Both the position numbers and the translations under genes were made by a program. From the NCBI GenBank assembly GCA_034664085.1, contig JAXDII010000039.1:1-56954 (forward strand): a stretch of 56,954 nt of DNA. Direction: 5' to 3'. The number at the start of each line of letters is the position of its first letter. The stretch's first letter is position 1. This document shows positions 1-7,479 of this stretch, piece after piece. The stretch is from JACVRW01 sp034664085 (GTDB lineage Bacteria > Actinomycetota > Thermoleophilia > Solirubrobacterales > Thermoleophilaceae). The notes under the pieces are model-generated. The model saw only the letters and a list, made by a program, of their open reading frames with translations. It was not told where the DNA came from and did no database searches.

Positions 1-1
1 G

Positions 2-1348
2 GCCGCGAAGGTCGGCCGGCTCGCGGGCGGGCAGACCGCGCGCGGGTACGCGACGAAGGCCGCGAACCTCACTCGCGGCGAGGAGGCTCGCTACGCCGCC
101 GCGGAGCGGCGCCAGATGCAGGCGGCCGAGCAGATCTTGGACGTGCTCGGCCAGATGAAGGGCGCCGCCATGAAGGTGGGTCAGGTGGCCTCGTTCATCG
201 ACACCGGGGCGTTCCCGCCCGAGTTCCAGGAGCGCATCCAGGCGAAGCTCGCCGAGCTGCGCGACGCCGCTCCACGCGTGCCGTTCGAGCGCATGCGCAA
301 GGTGATCGAGGACGACCTGGGAGAGACGCTCGGGGACGTGTTCGCCAAGTTCGACGAGGACGCGGTGGCCGCGGCGTCGATCGGGCAGGTCTACCGCGCG
401 CGGCTGCACGACGGGCGCGAGGTGGCGGTCAAGGTGCAGTACCCGGGCGTGGCGCAGGCGGTGCGCGCCGACCTCCAGAACCTGGGGCTGATCATGCGGG
501 TGGCCAAGCGCATAGCGCCGGGGATGGACACCAAGGCGATGACGAGCGAAATCCGCGAGCGCCTGACCGACGAGCTCGACTACGAGCACGAGGCGCAGCA
601 GCACCGCGCCTTCGCGCGCAGCTGGCGCGGGCACCCGTTCATCTACGTGCCGCCTGTCGTGACCGAGCTCTGCACCGAGCACGTGCTCGTGTCCGAGTGG
701 GTCGAGGCCAAGGGCTTCGAGGAGGTCCGCGAGATGGACCGTGCCACGCGCGACCGCTTCGGGGAGATCGTGTTCCGCTTCTTCTTCGGCTCGCTCTACC
801 GCAACGGCCACTTCTCCGGCGATCCGCACCCCGGCAACTACCGCCTGATGGACGACGGCCGCGTGGCCTTCATCGACTTCGGCATGACCAAGCGCGTGGA
901 CCGCGCCGACCTCGAGGCCGAGATCGCGGCGATCCGGTTCGCCATGGACGGCGACGTCGAGGGCCTGCACCGCCAGCTCGGCACGATGGGCTTCTACGAC
1001 CCGGCCGACGCTGAGGTGACCGCCGAGGCAGTGTTCGACCACCTCCACGACGTGACGCGCTGGTACATCGAGGACCGCGAGGTGAGCGTCGACCGCGACC
1101 TGGTCGCGCAGGTGCTGATCGACTTCGGCGACCCGCGCTCGCGCCACTGGCAGCTGATGCGCCGCGAGACGATGCCGCCGCAGGCCATGCTGGCCCGCCG
1201 CATGGAGGCGCTCACGCTCGGAGTGCTGGGCCAGCTCGGGGCGACCGCCAACTGGCACCTGATCGCGCGCGAGTGGCTGTTCGGCGACCCGCCGTCCACC
1301 GAGCTGGGAGAGCTGGAGCAGCCGTTCCACGACCGAGCGGCGGCTTAG
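2..1348 (+). CDS. ABC1/AarF/UbiB-family atypical kinase, 5' end outside window
   Basis: The reading frame is open from base 2, so the start lies upstream and 448 residues are visible. The ABC1 hallmarks are present: a KVGQ motif (family KxGQ) before the ATP site, the alanine-rich loop AAASIGQVYRA that replaces a glycine-rich loop, the VAVKV lysine, and the catalytic and metal-binding stretch DPHPGNY ... FIDFG. Members are ADK-type atypical kinases or ATPases linked to ubiquinone, prenyl-lipid or membrane-lipid homeostasis. No quinone gene is adjacent, so the substrate is unknown. Its TAG stop also forms the first three bases of a predicted -10 element for the next gene. Confidence 0.93.
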   Translation, partial: AAKVGRLAGGQTARGYATKAANLTRGEEARYAAAERRQMQAAEQILDVLGQMKGAAMKVGQVASFIDTGAFPPEFQERIQAKLAELRDAAPRVPFERMRKVIEDDLGETLGDVFAKFDEDAVAAASIGQVYRARLHDGREVAVKVQYPGVAQAVRADLQNLGLIMRVAKRIAPGMDTKAMTSEIRERLTDELDYEHEAQQHRAFARSWRGHPFIYVPPVVTELCTEHVLVSEWVEAKGFEEVREMDRATRDRFGEIVFRFFFGSLYRNGHFSGDPHPGNYRLMDDGRVAFIDFGMTKRVDRADLEAEIAAIRFAMDGDVEGLHRQLGTMGFYDPADAEVTAEAVFDHLHDVTRWYIEDREVSVDRDLVAQVLIDFGDPRSRHWQLMRRETMPPQAMLARRMEALTLGVLGQLGATANWHLIAREWLFGDPPSTELGELEQPFHDRAAA

Positions 1349-1359
1349 GCTCCCGCCGC
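1346..1359 (+). promoter_or_regulatory. Predicted -10 (TAGGCT) for leaderless alkA-like gene
   Basis: TAGGCT at 1346-1351 lies 8 nt before the ATG at 1360, and no Shine-Dalgarno intervenes. Its TAG is the stop codon of the upstream ABC1 kinase gene. Confidence 0.5.
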
Positions 1360-2022
1360 ATGCCCCGCCCGAGCGCCGGCTCGCGTACCAGCCCGATCAA
1401 GGCCACCGCGAAGGCCATGCGCACCCTGCGCGAGGCCGACCCGGTGATGGCGCGCCTCGTGGACGAGCACGGCGCCCTCGTGCGGCGGGACCTCCGGCGC
1501 GAGCGTCCCGGCGACGCCTACGGCGCGCTGCTGCGCTCGATCGTCGGCCAGCAGCTCTCCACCAAGGCGGCGAGCACGATCTACGGGCGCCTGACCGACA
1601 TCTTCGGCGGGCACGCCCCCACCCCCAAGCAGCTGCTCGCCGCCGACCCCGAGGCGATCCGCGCCGCCGGCCTGTCCCGCCCGAAGATCGCCTACCTGCG
1701 CGACCTGGCCCAGCACGTTGAGGAGGGCACGCTCGAGCTGGCGCGGCTGCCCGACCTGCCGGACGAGGAGGTGACCGCGCAGCTGACGGCGATCAAGGGC
1801 CTCGGCCAGTGGACCTCGGACATGTTCCTGATGTTCCACCTCGGCCGCCCCGACATCCTGCCGGTGGGTGACCAGGGCATCCGCCGTGCGGTGCAGGTGG
1901 AGTACCGCCTGCGCAAGCTGCCCGACTCCAAGCGCATGGAGAAGATCGCGCGGCCCTGGCGCCCCTATCGGACGCTCGCCTGCCTCTACCTCTGGAGCTC
2001 GCTGGACAACGCGCCGGGGTAG
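1360..2022 (+). CDS. DNA-3-methyladenine glycosylase II (AlkA-like HhH-GPD)
   Basis: This 220-residue protein is a base-excision-repair glycosylase that removes alkylated purines. The helix-hairpin-helix LTAIKGLGQWTSDMF is followed by the GPD-type loop PVGDQGIRRAV, which supplies the catalytic aspartate. The N-terminal IVGQQLSTKAA helix is typical of the AlkA/MAG1 group, and no Fe-S cysteine cluster is seen, unlike Nth/MutY. An earlier in-frame start overlapping the kinase gene is possible, but ATG 1360 sits 8 nt after a TAGGCT hexamer. The 3' end overlaps the convergent DUF1330 gene by 37 nt. AlkA versus Mag1 subtype cannot be set by eye. Confidence 0.88.
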   Translation: MPRPSAGSRTSPIKATAKAMRTLREADPVMARLVDEHGALVRRDLRRERPGDAYGALLRSIVGQQLSTKAASTIYGRLTDIFGGHAPTPKQLLAADPEAIRAAGLSRPKIAYLRDLAQHVEEGTLELARLPDLPDEEVTAQLTAIKGLGQWTSDMFLMFHLGRPDILPVGDQGIRRAVQVEYRLRKLPDSKRMEKIARPWRPYRTLACLYLWSSLDNAPG

Positions 2023-2378
2023 GGCTCGCAGCAGATCAGCGCCGCCCGCTCGAGGCCCGCCAGGCGGTCTGCCCGTGCAGCGAGGATCTCCGGGTCGGTG
2101 GCGAGCGCGGTGAACGCCGCGAGGTCGGGATACCAGACGGCTATCACCTCGTCGTAGCGGTCGCTCTCGTCTCCGATCACGGTGAGCTTCGCCTCCGCTT
2201 GCCAGAGGATCCTCCCGCCCACCCGTGCGAGCACCTCGATCGCGACCGCGCCGTAGCGCGCGTAGGCGTCGCGGTCGCGGTAGCGGTTGAGGTTCAGCAT
2301 CACGACGGGCCCGTCCGCGTCGCCGCCGGCGAGCGCGGCGAGCTCGGCGAACTGCTCCGCGTCGGGCTCGACGGCCAT
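1986..2378 (-). CDS. DUF1330 domain protein
   Basis: This 130-residue protein carries the DUF1330 pattern VVMLNLNRYRD near residues 25-35, plus a later AVWYPDLAAFTAL segment, within a predicted alpha/beta dimeric ferredoxin-like barrel. Its biochemical role is unknown. The ATG at 2378 overlaps the TGA of the dehalogenase gene by one base (TGATG), so the two are translationally coupled and belong to one operon. It runs 37 nt antisense into the 3' end of the glycosylase gene. Confidence 0.82.
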   Translation of the reverse strand: MAVEPDAEQFAELAALAGGDADGPVVMLNLNRYRDRDAYARYGAVAIEVLARVGGRILWQAEAKLTVIGDESDRYDEVIAVWYPDLAAFTALATDPEILAARADRLAGLERAALICCEPYPGALSSELQR

Positions 2379-3262
2379 CAGCGGCCCGGCCTCCCGAACG
2401 CCGCGAGCATCGCCTCGGCGATCTCGCGCCCGCGGTCCTCCTGCAGGAAGTGCGCCGCGCCCTCGATGCGGACCTGCTTGCCCGCCGTGGGGATCAGCTC
2501 GGTGAACTGCTCGCCCGCCTTCGGGAACGGGAACACCGGGTCGGTGTCGGAGAACGCGACCAGGGCCGGCTTGTCCCAGCGGCTCAGCGCGTCGCGCGTG
2601 GCCTGCATCTCGGGAACGCCCGGATCCTCGGGCGTCAGCGGCACCAGGAGCGGGAAGCGCTGGGCGCCCGCCTTGCTCTCCGGCGTCGGGAACGGCGCCT
2701 CGTAGGCGGCGACCACCTCGGGCGAGAGCTGCGTCGTCGTCGCCCCCTGCAGGATCATGCCGATCGGCAGGTCCGGCGTGCGCTCGGCGAACTCGCGCCA
2801 CGCCATGAAGCCCTTGCTGACCCTGCCGGTGAAGAGGCCCGTGTTGAGCACCACCAGCCGCGAGACCAGGTCCGCGTTCTCGACGGCCCAGCGCAGCCCG
2901 ATCGGACCGCCCCAGTCCTGCACCACCACGGTGACCTCGTCGAGGTCGATCTGAGCCAGGTGGCGGCTCACCACGTCCACGTGGCGGTCGTACGTGTACC
3001 AGTCCTGGTCGGTCGGCTTGTCGGATCTGCCGAAGCCGACGAGGTCGGGGCAGACCACCCGGTGTCCGGTCTCCACGAGCCGGTCGAGCATGTGCCGGTA
3101 GAGGTAGCTCCAGCTCGGCTCGCCGTGGAAGCAGAGCACCGTCGGTCCGCGCCCCTCGTCGATGTGGTGCAGGCGCAGGCCGTCCACCTCGGCGTAGTCG
3201 GGCTCGTACGAGTAGCCCGGCAGGTTCTCGAAGCGCGCGTCAGGGGTGCGAAAGACATCCAT
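2378..3262 (-). CDS. Haloalkane dehalogenase, subfamily I-like alpha/beta hydrolase
   Basis: This 294-residue enzyme should hydrolyse a carbon-halogen bond through an aspartyl ester. It has the oxyanion motif HGEPSWSYLYR (46-56), an Asp nucleophile in VVVQDWGG (D116, followed by halide-binding-type W117), an acid in FSDTDPVF (D241 most likely) and a catalytic His in AAHFLQED (H271). Full length and layout match DhlA/DhmA-type HLD-I enzymes, although related epoxide or ester hydrolases cannot be excluded. AAAGGA lies 7 nt before ATG 3262, inside the end of the TetR gene. The order TetR - dehalogenase - DUF1330 on one strand suggests an operon under TetR control. Confidence 0.85.
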   Translation of the reverse strand: MDVFRTPDARFENLPGYSYEPDYAEVDGLRLHHIDEGRGPTVLCFHGEPSWSYLYRHMLDRLVETGHRVVCPDLVGFGRSDKPTDQDWYTYDRHVDVVSRHLAQIDLDEVTVVVQDWGGPIGLRWAVENADLVSRLVVLNTGLFTGRVSKGFMAWREFAERTPDLPIGMILQGATTTQLSPEVVAAYEAPFPTPESKAGAQRFPLLVPLTPEDPGVPEMQATRDALSRWDKPALVAFSDTDPVFPFPKAGEQFTELIPTAGKQVRIEGAAHFLQEDRGREIAEAMLAAFGRPGR

Positions 3263-3277
3263 GGCCAGGTCCTTTCG

Positions 3278-3913
3278 TCAGCGGCGGATGACGGCGTCCC
3301 AGATCTCCGTCAGCGTCTGCACCGCAGTCTCGGGCGAAACGCGCGGCTCGCCGCCGAACGCGTCCTGCAGGTAGTTCTCGTTCATCAGGTTCAGCGCGCG
3401 CGCGATCTCGGCCAGGTTGTTGGGCGGCGCGGCGCCGCCCACCGAAGTGAGGGCGCGCAGCGATTCCTCGGCGAAATCGTCGAAGCGCTTGCGCATCTCG
3501 GCATAGCCGGCCGCGATCTGCTCGTCCCCGGCGGCGGCCTCGGCCACGCAGCGCAGGAGCGGCCCATGCCGCTGGTAGACCTCGACTGCCGCCTGCAGCG
3601 AGTGGCGGACCGCGTCGGGATCAGCGTCCGGCCCCGCCTGCACGAAGCGCTGCTGCGCCTCGAAGAGCTCCTCGACCGCCTCGCGGCTCACCCGCATGAG
3701 CAGGTCGGCCAGGTCGTCGAAGTGGCGGTAGAAGATCGTGCGGCCGATGCCGGCCTCGCGCATGACGGCGTCGACGCTCAGCTCGGCGTACGCGCTCCGG
3801 CGGACCAGCTCCGTCGCCCCGGTGACGATGCGCTGCCGGCTCTCCAGACGGCTCTGGCGAGCGCGGGTGTGGCGACCCGCAGGGATGACCGTCGGCTGCA
3901 GATCGGAGGCCAT
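3278..3913 (-). CDS. TetR-family transcriptional regulator
   Basis: This 211-residue repressor has an N-terminal helix-turn-helix at residues 25-65; VDAVMREAGIGRTIFYRHF is the recognition region, followed by a helical ligand-binding domain. ATG 3913 is chosen because TATGAT (3923-3928, minus strand) ends 9 nt upstream; ATG 3931 is an in-frame alternative. It heads the dehalogenase/DUF1330 operon and is divergent from the secreted sulfatase. A nested ACAC/GTGT palindrome lies between the two starts and is a likely operator, so it may control both directions. The inducer is unknown. Confidence 0.9.
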   Translation of the reverse strand: MASDLQPTVIPAGRHTRARQSRLESRQRIVTGATELVRRSAYAELSVDAVMREAGIGRTIFYRHFDDLADLLMRVSREAVEELFEAQQRFVQAGPDADPDAVRHSLQAAVEVYQRHGPLLRCVAEAAAGDEQIAAGYAEMRKRFDDFAEESLRALTSVGGAAPPNNLAEIARALNLMNENYLQDAFGGEPRVSPETAVQTLTEIWDAVIRR

Positions 3914-3922
3914 GCGACGCCG

Positions 3923-3964
3923 ATCATACATAGAGTTGACACTGTGTGACACGCACTGTACGCT
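3923..3964. promoter_or_regulatory. Divergent overlapping promoters and putative TetR operator
   Basis: Plus strand: TTGACA (3936-3941), 17-nt spacer, TACGCT (3959-3964), then ATG 3974 after 9 nt. Minus strand: GTGTCA (3947-3952), 18-nt spacer, TATGAT (3928-3923), then ATG 3913 after 9 nt. Between and across them lies ACACTGTGTGACAC (3939-3952), in which ACAC-T-GTGT and GTGT-G-ACAC share the GTGT arm. TetR bound here would block both promoters. Confidence 0.6.
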
Positions 3965-3973
3965 CGCGCCGGG

Positions 3974-5587
3974 ATGAGGGTCCGACAGACTGCCTGTGGA
4001 CTGGCCGCTCTGGTGGCGCTCGCCCTGCCCGCGACCGCCCAGGCTCGCCCCGCCTCAGCCGCGCAGGACGGGCGGCCGAACATCCTGGTCGTGATGACCG
4101 ACGACCAGGCGCAGGCCGACGTCGCGCACATGCCGAACGTCCGGCGCCTGCTCGCGGCCCAGGGCACCACGTTCGCCGACGCCGTCGACTCGTTCCCGCT
4201 CTGCTGCCCCGCGCGGGCGACGTTCATCACCGGCCAGTACGCCCACAACCACGATGTGGGCAGCAACTTCTGGCCCCACGGCTGGTACGGCATGAAGAAC
4301 CGCGGGAACATCCTGCCCGCGTGGCTGCAGAAGGCCGGCTACCGCACCGCGCTGATCGGCAAGTGGCTGAACGGCTACGGCGCGCGCGACGCGCACGGCG
4401 AGGTCCCGGCCGGATTCGACATCTGGCGCGGGCTGCTCGATGCCTCGGCCTACGACTACTACAACTTCGTGATGAATCGGAACGGCGCCCTGAAGTCCTG
4501 GGGCGACGCCGACTTCGCGCGCAAGCTCGTGCGGTTCGCGCAGATCGAGGTGTTCCGCAACGACGGCGGCATCAACGCGGTGTTCGAGCGCCTCGCCCGG
4601 TTCTTCGGGCCGGCGCCCTACACCTACTGGGGCGCCGAGAACCCCGAGGACTACTCCCCGGACGTGACCGGCAGGATCACCGCGGACCTCGTCCGGGCCG
4701 AGCGCAAGTCGAAGAAGCCCTTCTTCATCTGGTGGTCGCCCGCCGCGCCGCACCGCGAGGACGTGGCGACGACGCTGATGGGCCGCCCTGGCCGCGATCC
4801 GCGCCCGGCGCCGCGCCACGCGGCCAGGAGCGCGCGCTACCGCCTGCCGCGCCCGCCCAGCTTCAACGAGGCCGACCTCTCGGACAAGCCGACGAACGTG
4901 CGCGACACGGCGCAGCCGCTGAGCGCCGAGGCGATCGACCAGCTTCAACTCGACTACGAGGGGCGGATCGGCTCGCTGCTGGCGGTGGACGACCACGTCA
5001 AGAAGCTGGTCAGGACGCTGCGCGCGACCGGGCAGCTCGACAACACGCTGATCGTCTTCCTCTCGGACAACGGCTGGCTGCAGGGGCAGCACCGGATCCC
5101 GGGCGACAAGTACCTGCCCTACGAGGAGTCGCTGCGCATCCCGCTGATCGTGCGCGGTCCCGGGGTGCCGGCCGGCCGGACCGTCCACGGGCAGGTCGCC
5201 AACATCGACTTCGCGCCGACGCTCGTCGACGCGGCCAACGCCAGGGCCGGCCGCAGGATGGACGGCGTCTCGCTGCTGCCCACGATCCGCGACCCCCGCA
5301 GGCGGCCCAACCGGATCCTGCAGATCGAGGCCACCGAGCCGCTGTTCCGGGGCAACATCCCGGTGAACCGCTGGGACAGGCCCTACAAGGGCGTGCGGAC
5401 CGACCGCTACACCTACGTGGTGTACGAGGAGACCGGCGACCAGGAGCTCTACGACCGGCGCAGGGACCCCCACCAGCTGAACAACGTGGCGGACAGGCCC
5501 GCGTACGCGCGCATCAAGGCAAGGCTCGCAGCGAAGCTCACCCAGCTCGATCGCTGCAAGGGCCGTTCGTGCAACGTCAAGCCGTGA
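3974..5587 (+). CDS. Secreted formylglycine sulfatase (N-acetylglucosamine-6-sulfatase-like)
   Basis: This 537-residue type I sulfatase has a Sec signal peptide (residues 1-24, ending ATAQA). The active-site box LCCPARATF holds C77, the residue converted to formylglycine in a CxPxR context; Ala replaces the usual Ser (CxPSR). Metal and substrate residues are seen in MTDDQ, GKWLNGYG, SPAAPHRE and LSDNGW. The GKWLNGYG stretch recalls the GNS-like clade, but the substrate is inferred only. The start is leaderless-type. The TGA overlaps the next GTG start (GTGA). The enzyme that would activate it lies about 1 kb downstream on the opposite strand. Confidence 0.92.
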   Translation: MRVRQTACGLAALVALALPATAQARPASAAQDGRPNILVVMTDDQAQADVAHMPNVRRLLAAQGTTFADAVDSFPLCCPARATFITGQYAHNHDVGSNFWPHGWYGMKNRGNILPAWLQKAGYRTALIGKWLNGYGARDAHGEVPAGFDIWRGLLDASAYDYYNFVMNRNGALKSWGDADFARKLVRFAQIEVFRNDGGINAVFERLARFFGPAPYTYWGAENPEDYSPDVTGRITADLVRAERKSKKPFFIWWSPAAPHREDVATTLMGRPGRDPRPAPRHAARSARYRLPRPPSFNEADLSDKPTNVRDTAQPLSAEAIDQLQLDYEGRIGSLLAVDDHVKKLVRTLRATGQLDNTLIVFLSDNGWLQGQHRIPGDKYLPYEESLRIPLIVRGPGVPAGRTVHGQVANIDFAPTLVDAANARAGRRMDGVSLLPTIRDPRRRPNRILQIEATEPLFRGNIPVNRWDRPYKGVRTDRYTYVVYEETGDQELYDRRRDPHQLNNVADRPAYARIKARLAAKLTQLDRCKGRSCNVKP

Positions 5588-6648
5588 GGCTCACCGTCGT
5601 GCTGGCCGCGGTCGCCGTGGCGGCGATCTCTGCCGCGCCGGCGTCGGCGGCCTCGCTGGGCGGCCTGCACGACGCGCGCTACTGCGAGATCATCGAGCTC
5701 GAGGGCGCACCGCCGGACGCGACGGCGACGGTCTGGAACACGATCGGGCTGGGCCGCTGCCCCGCGGCCTGGTGGAGCGCGTTCGACGCGGCCGAGCTGG
5801 CGCAGGAGCTCGACGCCACGGCGGTCGTCCTGAACGGCCCGCGGCACTTCCTGATGGACTCGGTGACCGCTACGCCGGGGCGGGTGCGCTCCTTCGACGG
5901 CGTGAAGCTGCGGAAGGTCGCGGCGATCCCGATCCGCACCGCGGCGGACCTCGCCCAGATCCCCTACGCCGACCGCACGATCGAGCGCGACAACACCTGG
6001 CGCTGGCGTCGCGGGCGCCTCGTGTACGAGCTGGTCGCCCCCGGCGGCGACGTCTACGTCATGCAGAGCTACGCGCAGATCCGCGATCCGAACCTGTCGA
6101 TCGGCAAGCTGCGCTCGCTCGGCCGCCGGCTCGATCCGCCCCCCGGCTGGCGCTACCGCGCGCGCCGGCTGAGCCGCGACCTCGTGGTGGTCGCGAGGGG
6201 ACACGCGACGATCCTCCAGGACGAGCTCCAGAACACCTACCAGCTGGCGCGCACCACCCGCCGGGCCGGCAGGCGGACGCGCCACCGCGTGAGCATCGAC
6301 GGCGCGACCAAGATGGTCACCCAGGCGGCGCCCGGCGCGATCGAGGATCGCGGCACCGTGACGGGGAGGCCGTTCGGCCGCGGATCGGTGGCGATCTCCG
6401 TCGTGCTGGCGGACGCGCGCGCCACCGGCACCTTCCGGCTGCTCTACCCGAACGGCTCGATCACGGGCACCGTCTCGTTGCCGTTCACGATCGAGGGGAG
6501 CGAGATCGACTTCCTCGGCACCGCTCGCTTCACCGGGGGCACCGGCGCCTATCGGGGCATCTCCAGCGGGGCGCTGCAGGCGCACGACCACAACACGCTG
6601 GACGGGCAGAACGGCGTCGTGACCGTCAAGGGCTTCGCGACCTACTAG
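5584..6648 (+). CDS. Secreted protein of unknown function with C-terminal barrel-like domain
   Basis: This 354-residue protein starts at GTG 5584, which overlaps the sulfatase stop (GTGA); the start gives a clean signal peptide, MRLTVVLAAVAVAAISAAPASA-like, cleaved near residue 22. Residues about 35-225 form one domain with NTIGLGRCPAAWW and YVMQSYAQIRDPN, which I do not recognise as a named family. Residues about 245-354 (GRGSVAISVVL ... FTGGTGAYRGISSG) look like an eight-stranded allene-oxide-cyclase/dirigent-type barrel, by inference. Translational coupling to the sulfatase suggests a shared extracellular substrate. It ends directly against the convergent FGE stop with no spacer. Confidence 0.75.
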   Translation: MRLTVVLAAVAVAAISAAPASAASLGGLHDARYCEIIELEGAPPDATATVWNTIGLGRCPAAWWSAFDAAELAQELDATAVVLNGPRHFLMDSVTATPGRVRSFDGVKLRKVAAIPIRTAADLAQIPYADRTIERDNTWRWRRGRLVYELVAPGGDVYVMQSYAQIRDPNLSIGKLRSLGRRLDPPPGWRYRARRLSRDLVVVARGHATILQDELQNTYQLARTTRRAGRRTRHRVSIDGATKMVTQAAPGAIEDRGTVTGRPFGRGSVAISVVLADARATGTFRLLYPNGSITGTVSLPFTIEGSEIDFLGTARFTGGTGAYRGISSGALQAHDHNTLDGQNGVVTVKGFATY

Positions 6649-7479
6649 TTAGCGAGCCACTCGAAAGCCCAGGTTCCCCACCGAGCTGTCCGGGGAGTTC
6701 GACCCGCGCGCGTCCACCCGGTAGCGGCTGCAGTACGAGGCGTGGCACAGGTAGGAGCCGCCTCGCATCACGCGCTTGGACCCGCTCTCCGGGCCGCGCG
6801 GATCCTCACGCGGGCTGCGGGGGTAGTAGTCCGGGTCGAACCAGTCGCTCGCCCATTCCCACACGTTGCCGGTGACGTTGTGCAGCCCGAAGCCGTTGGG
6901 GGCGAACGCATCGACGGGCACGGTGCCCGCGTCGCCGTCGGGGACCGGAAAGCGGCCCTGGAAGACGTTCATGCGCCGCTCGCCGCCGGGCTCGAAGTCG
7001 TGGCCCCAGGGGAACGGCGCCGCCTCCAGGCCGCCGCGCGCCGCGAACTCCCACTCGGCCTCGGTCGGCAGGCGCGTGGAGCTCCAGGCGCAGAAGGCCT
7101 GAGCGTCGGCAAACGAGACGTGGACGACCGGATGGTCGGGACGATCCTCGAACGAGGACTGCGGCCCTTCGGGGTGGGCCCAGTCGGCGCCCTCGACCTG
7201 GCGCCACCACGGGGCGCTCGCGACGGCGCGGGTGTCGGGGAAGTCGTCAGGGAGCAGCCCCGCGAAGACGAACGACCACCCGAAGCGCTCGGCCTCGGTG
7301 CGGTGACCGGTGGCGCTCACGAAGGCGCCGAACTCCGCGTTGGACACGGCGTGCCGGGCGATCGCGAAGGGGCTCAGCACCACCTCGTGCGCCGGACCCT
7401 CGCCGTCCTCGGGGTACCCGTAGGTCCCGTCGGTCCCCATCGTGAAGGCGCCGCCGGGCAGCTCGACGAGGTCGCTCAC
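6649..7479 (-). CDS. Formylglycine-generating enzyme (sulfatase-modifying factor)
   Basis: This 276-residue copper oxidase converts the sulfatase active-site cysteine to formylglycine. FGE-sulfatase features run from LVELPGGAFTMGTDG, through HPVVHVSFADAQAFC and RLPTEAEWEFAARGG, to NVWEWASDWF. The active-site pair is C245 and C250 in GGSYLCHASYCSRYR, with the spacing of actinobacterial FGEs. GTG 7479 is chosen because it overlaps the sulfatase TGA (GTGA) and puts LVELPGG four residues in; an upstream start at 7521 would only add a low-complexity Ala run. It probably services both sulfatases here. Confidence 0.93.
   Translation of the reverse strand: MSDLVELPGGAFTMGTDGTYGYPEDGEGPAHEVVLSPFAIARHAVSNAEFGAFVSATGHRTEAERFGWSFVFAGLLPDDFPDTRAVASAPWWRQVEGADWAHPEGPQSSFEDRPDHPVVHVSFADAQAFCAWSSTRLPTEAEWEFAARGGLEAAPFPWGHDFEPGGERRMNVFQGRFPVPDGDAGTVPVDAFAPNGFGLHNVTGNVWEWASDWFDPDYYPRSPREDPRGPESGSKRVMRGGSYLCHASYCSRYRVDARGSNSPDSSVGNLGFRVAR

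Noticed and set aside
2450..3949. 499-codon open frame opposite the dehalogenase and TetR genes
   Set aside because: Third-position mirror of real genes: Arg/Val/Leu/His-rich, no domain, and covers two well-supported genes on the other strand.
3946..5580. Very long open frame antisense/out of frame to the secreted sulfatase, continuous with the next gene
   Set aside because: Stop codons are rare at this G+C; the upstream part is Arg/Pro/Ala-rich with no motif, while the sulfatase frame has a full active site. Only the part from GTG 5584 is coding.
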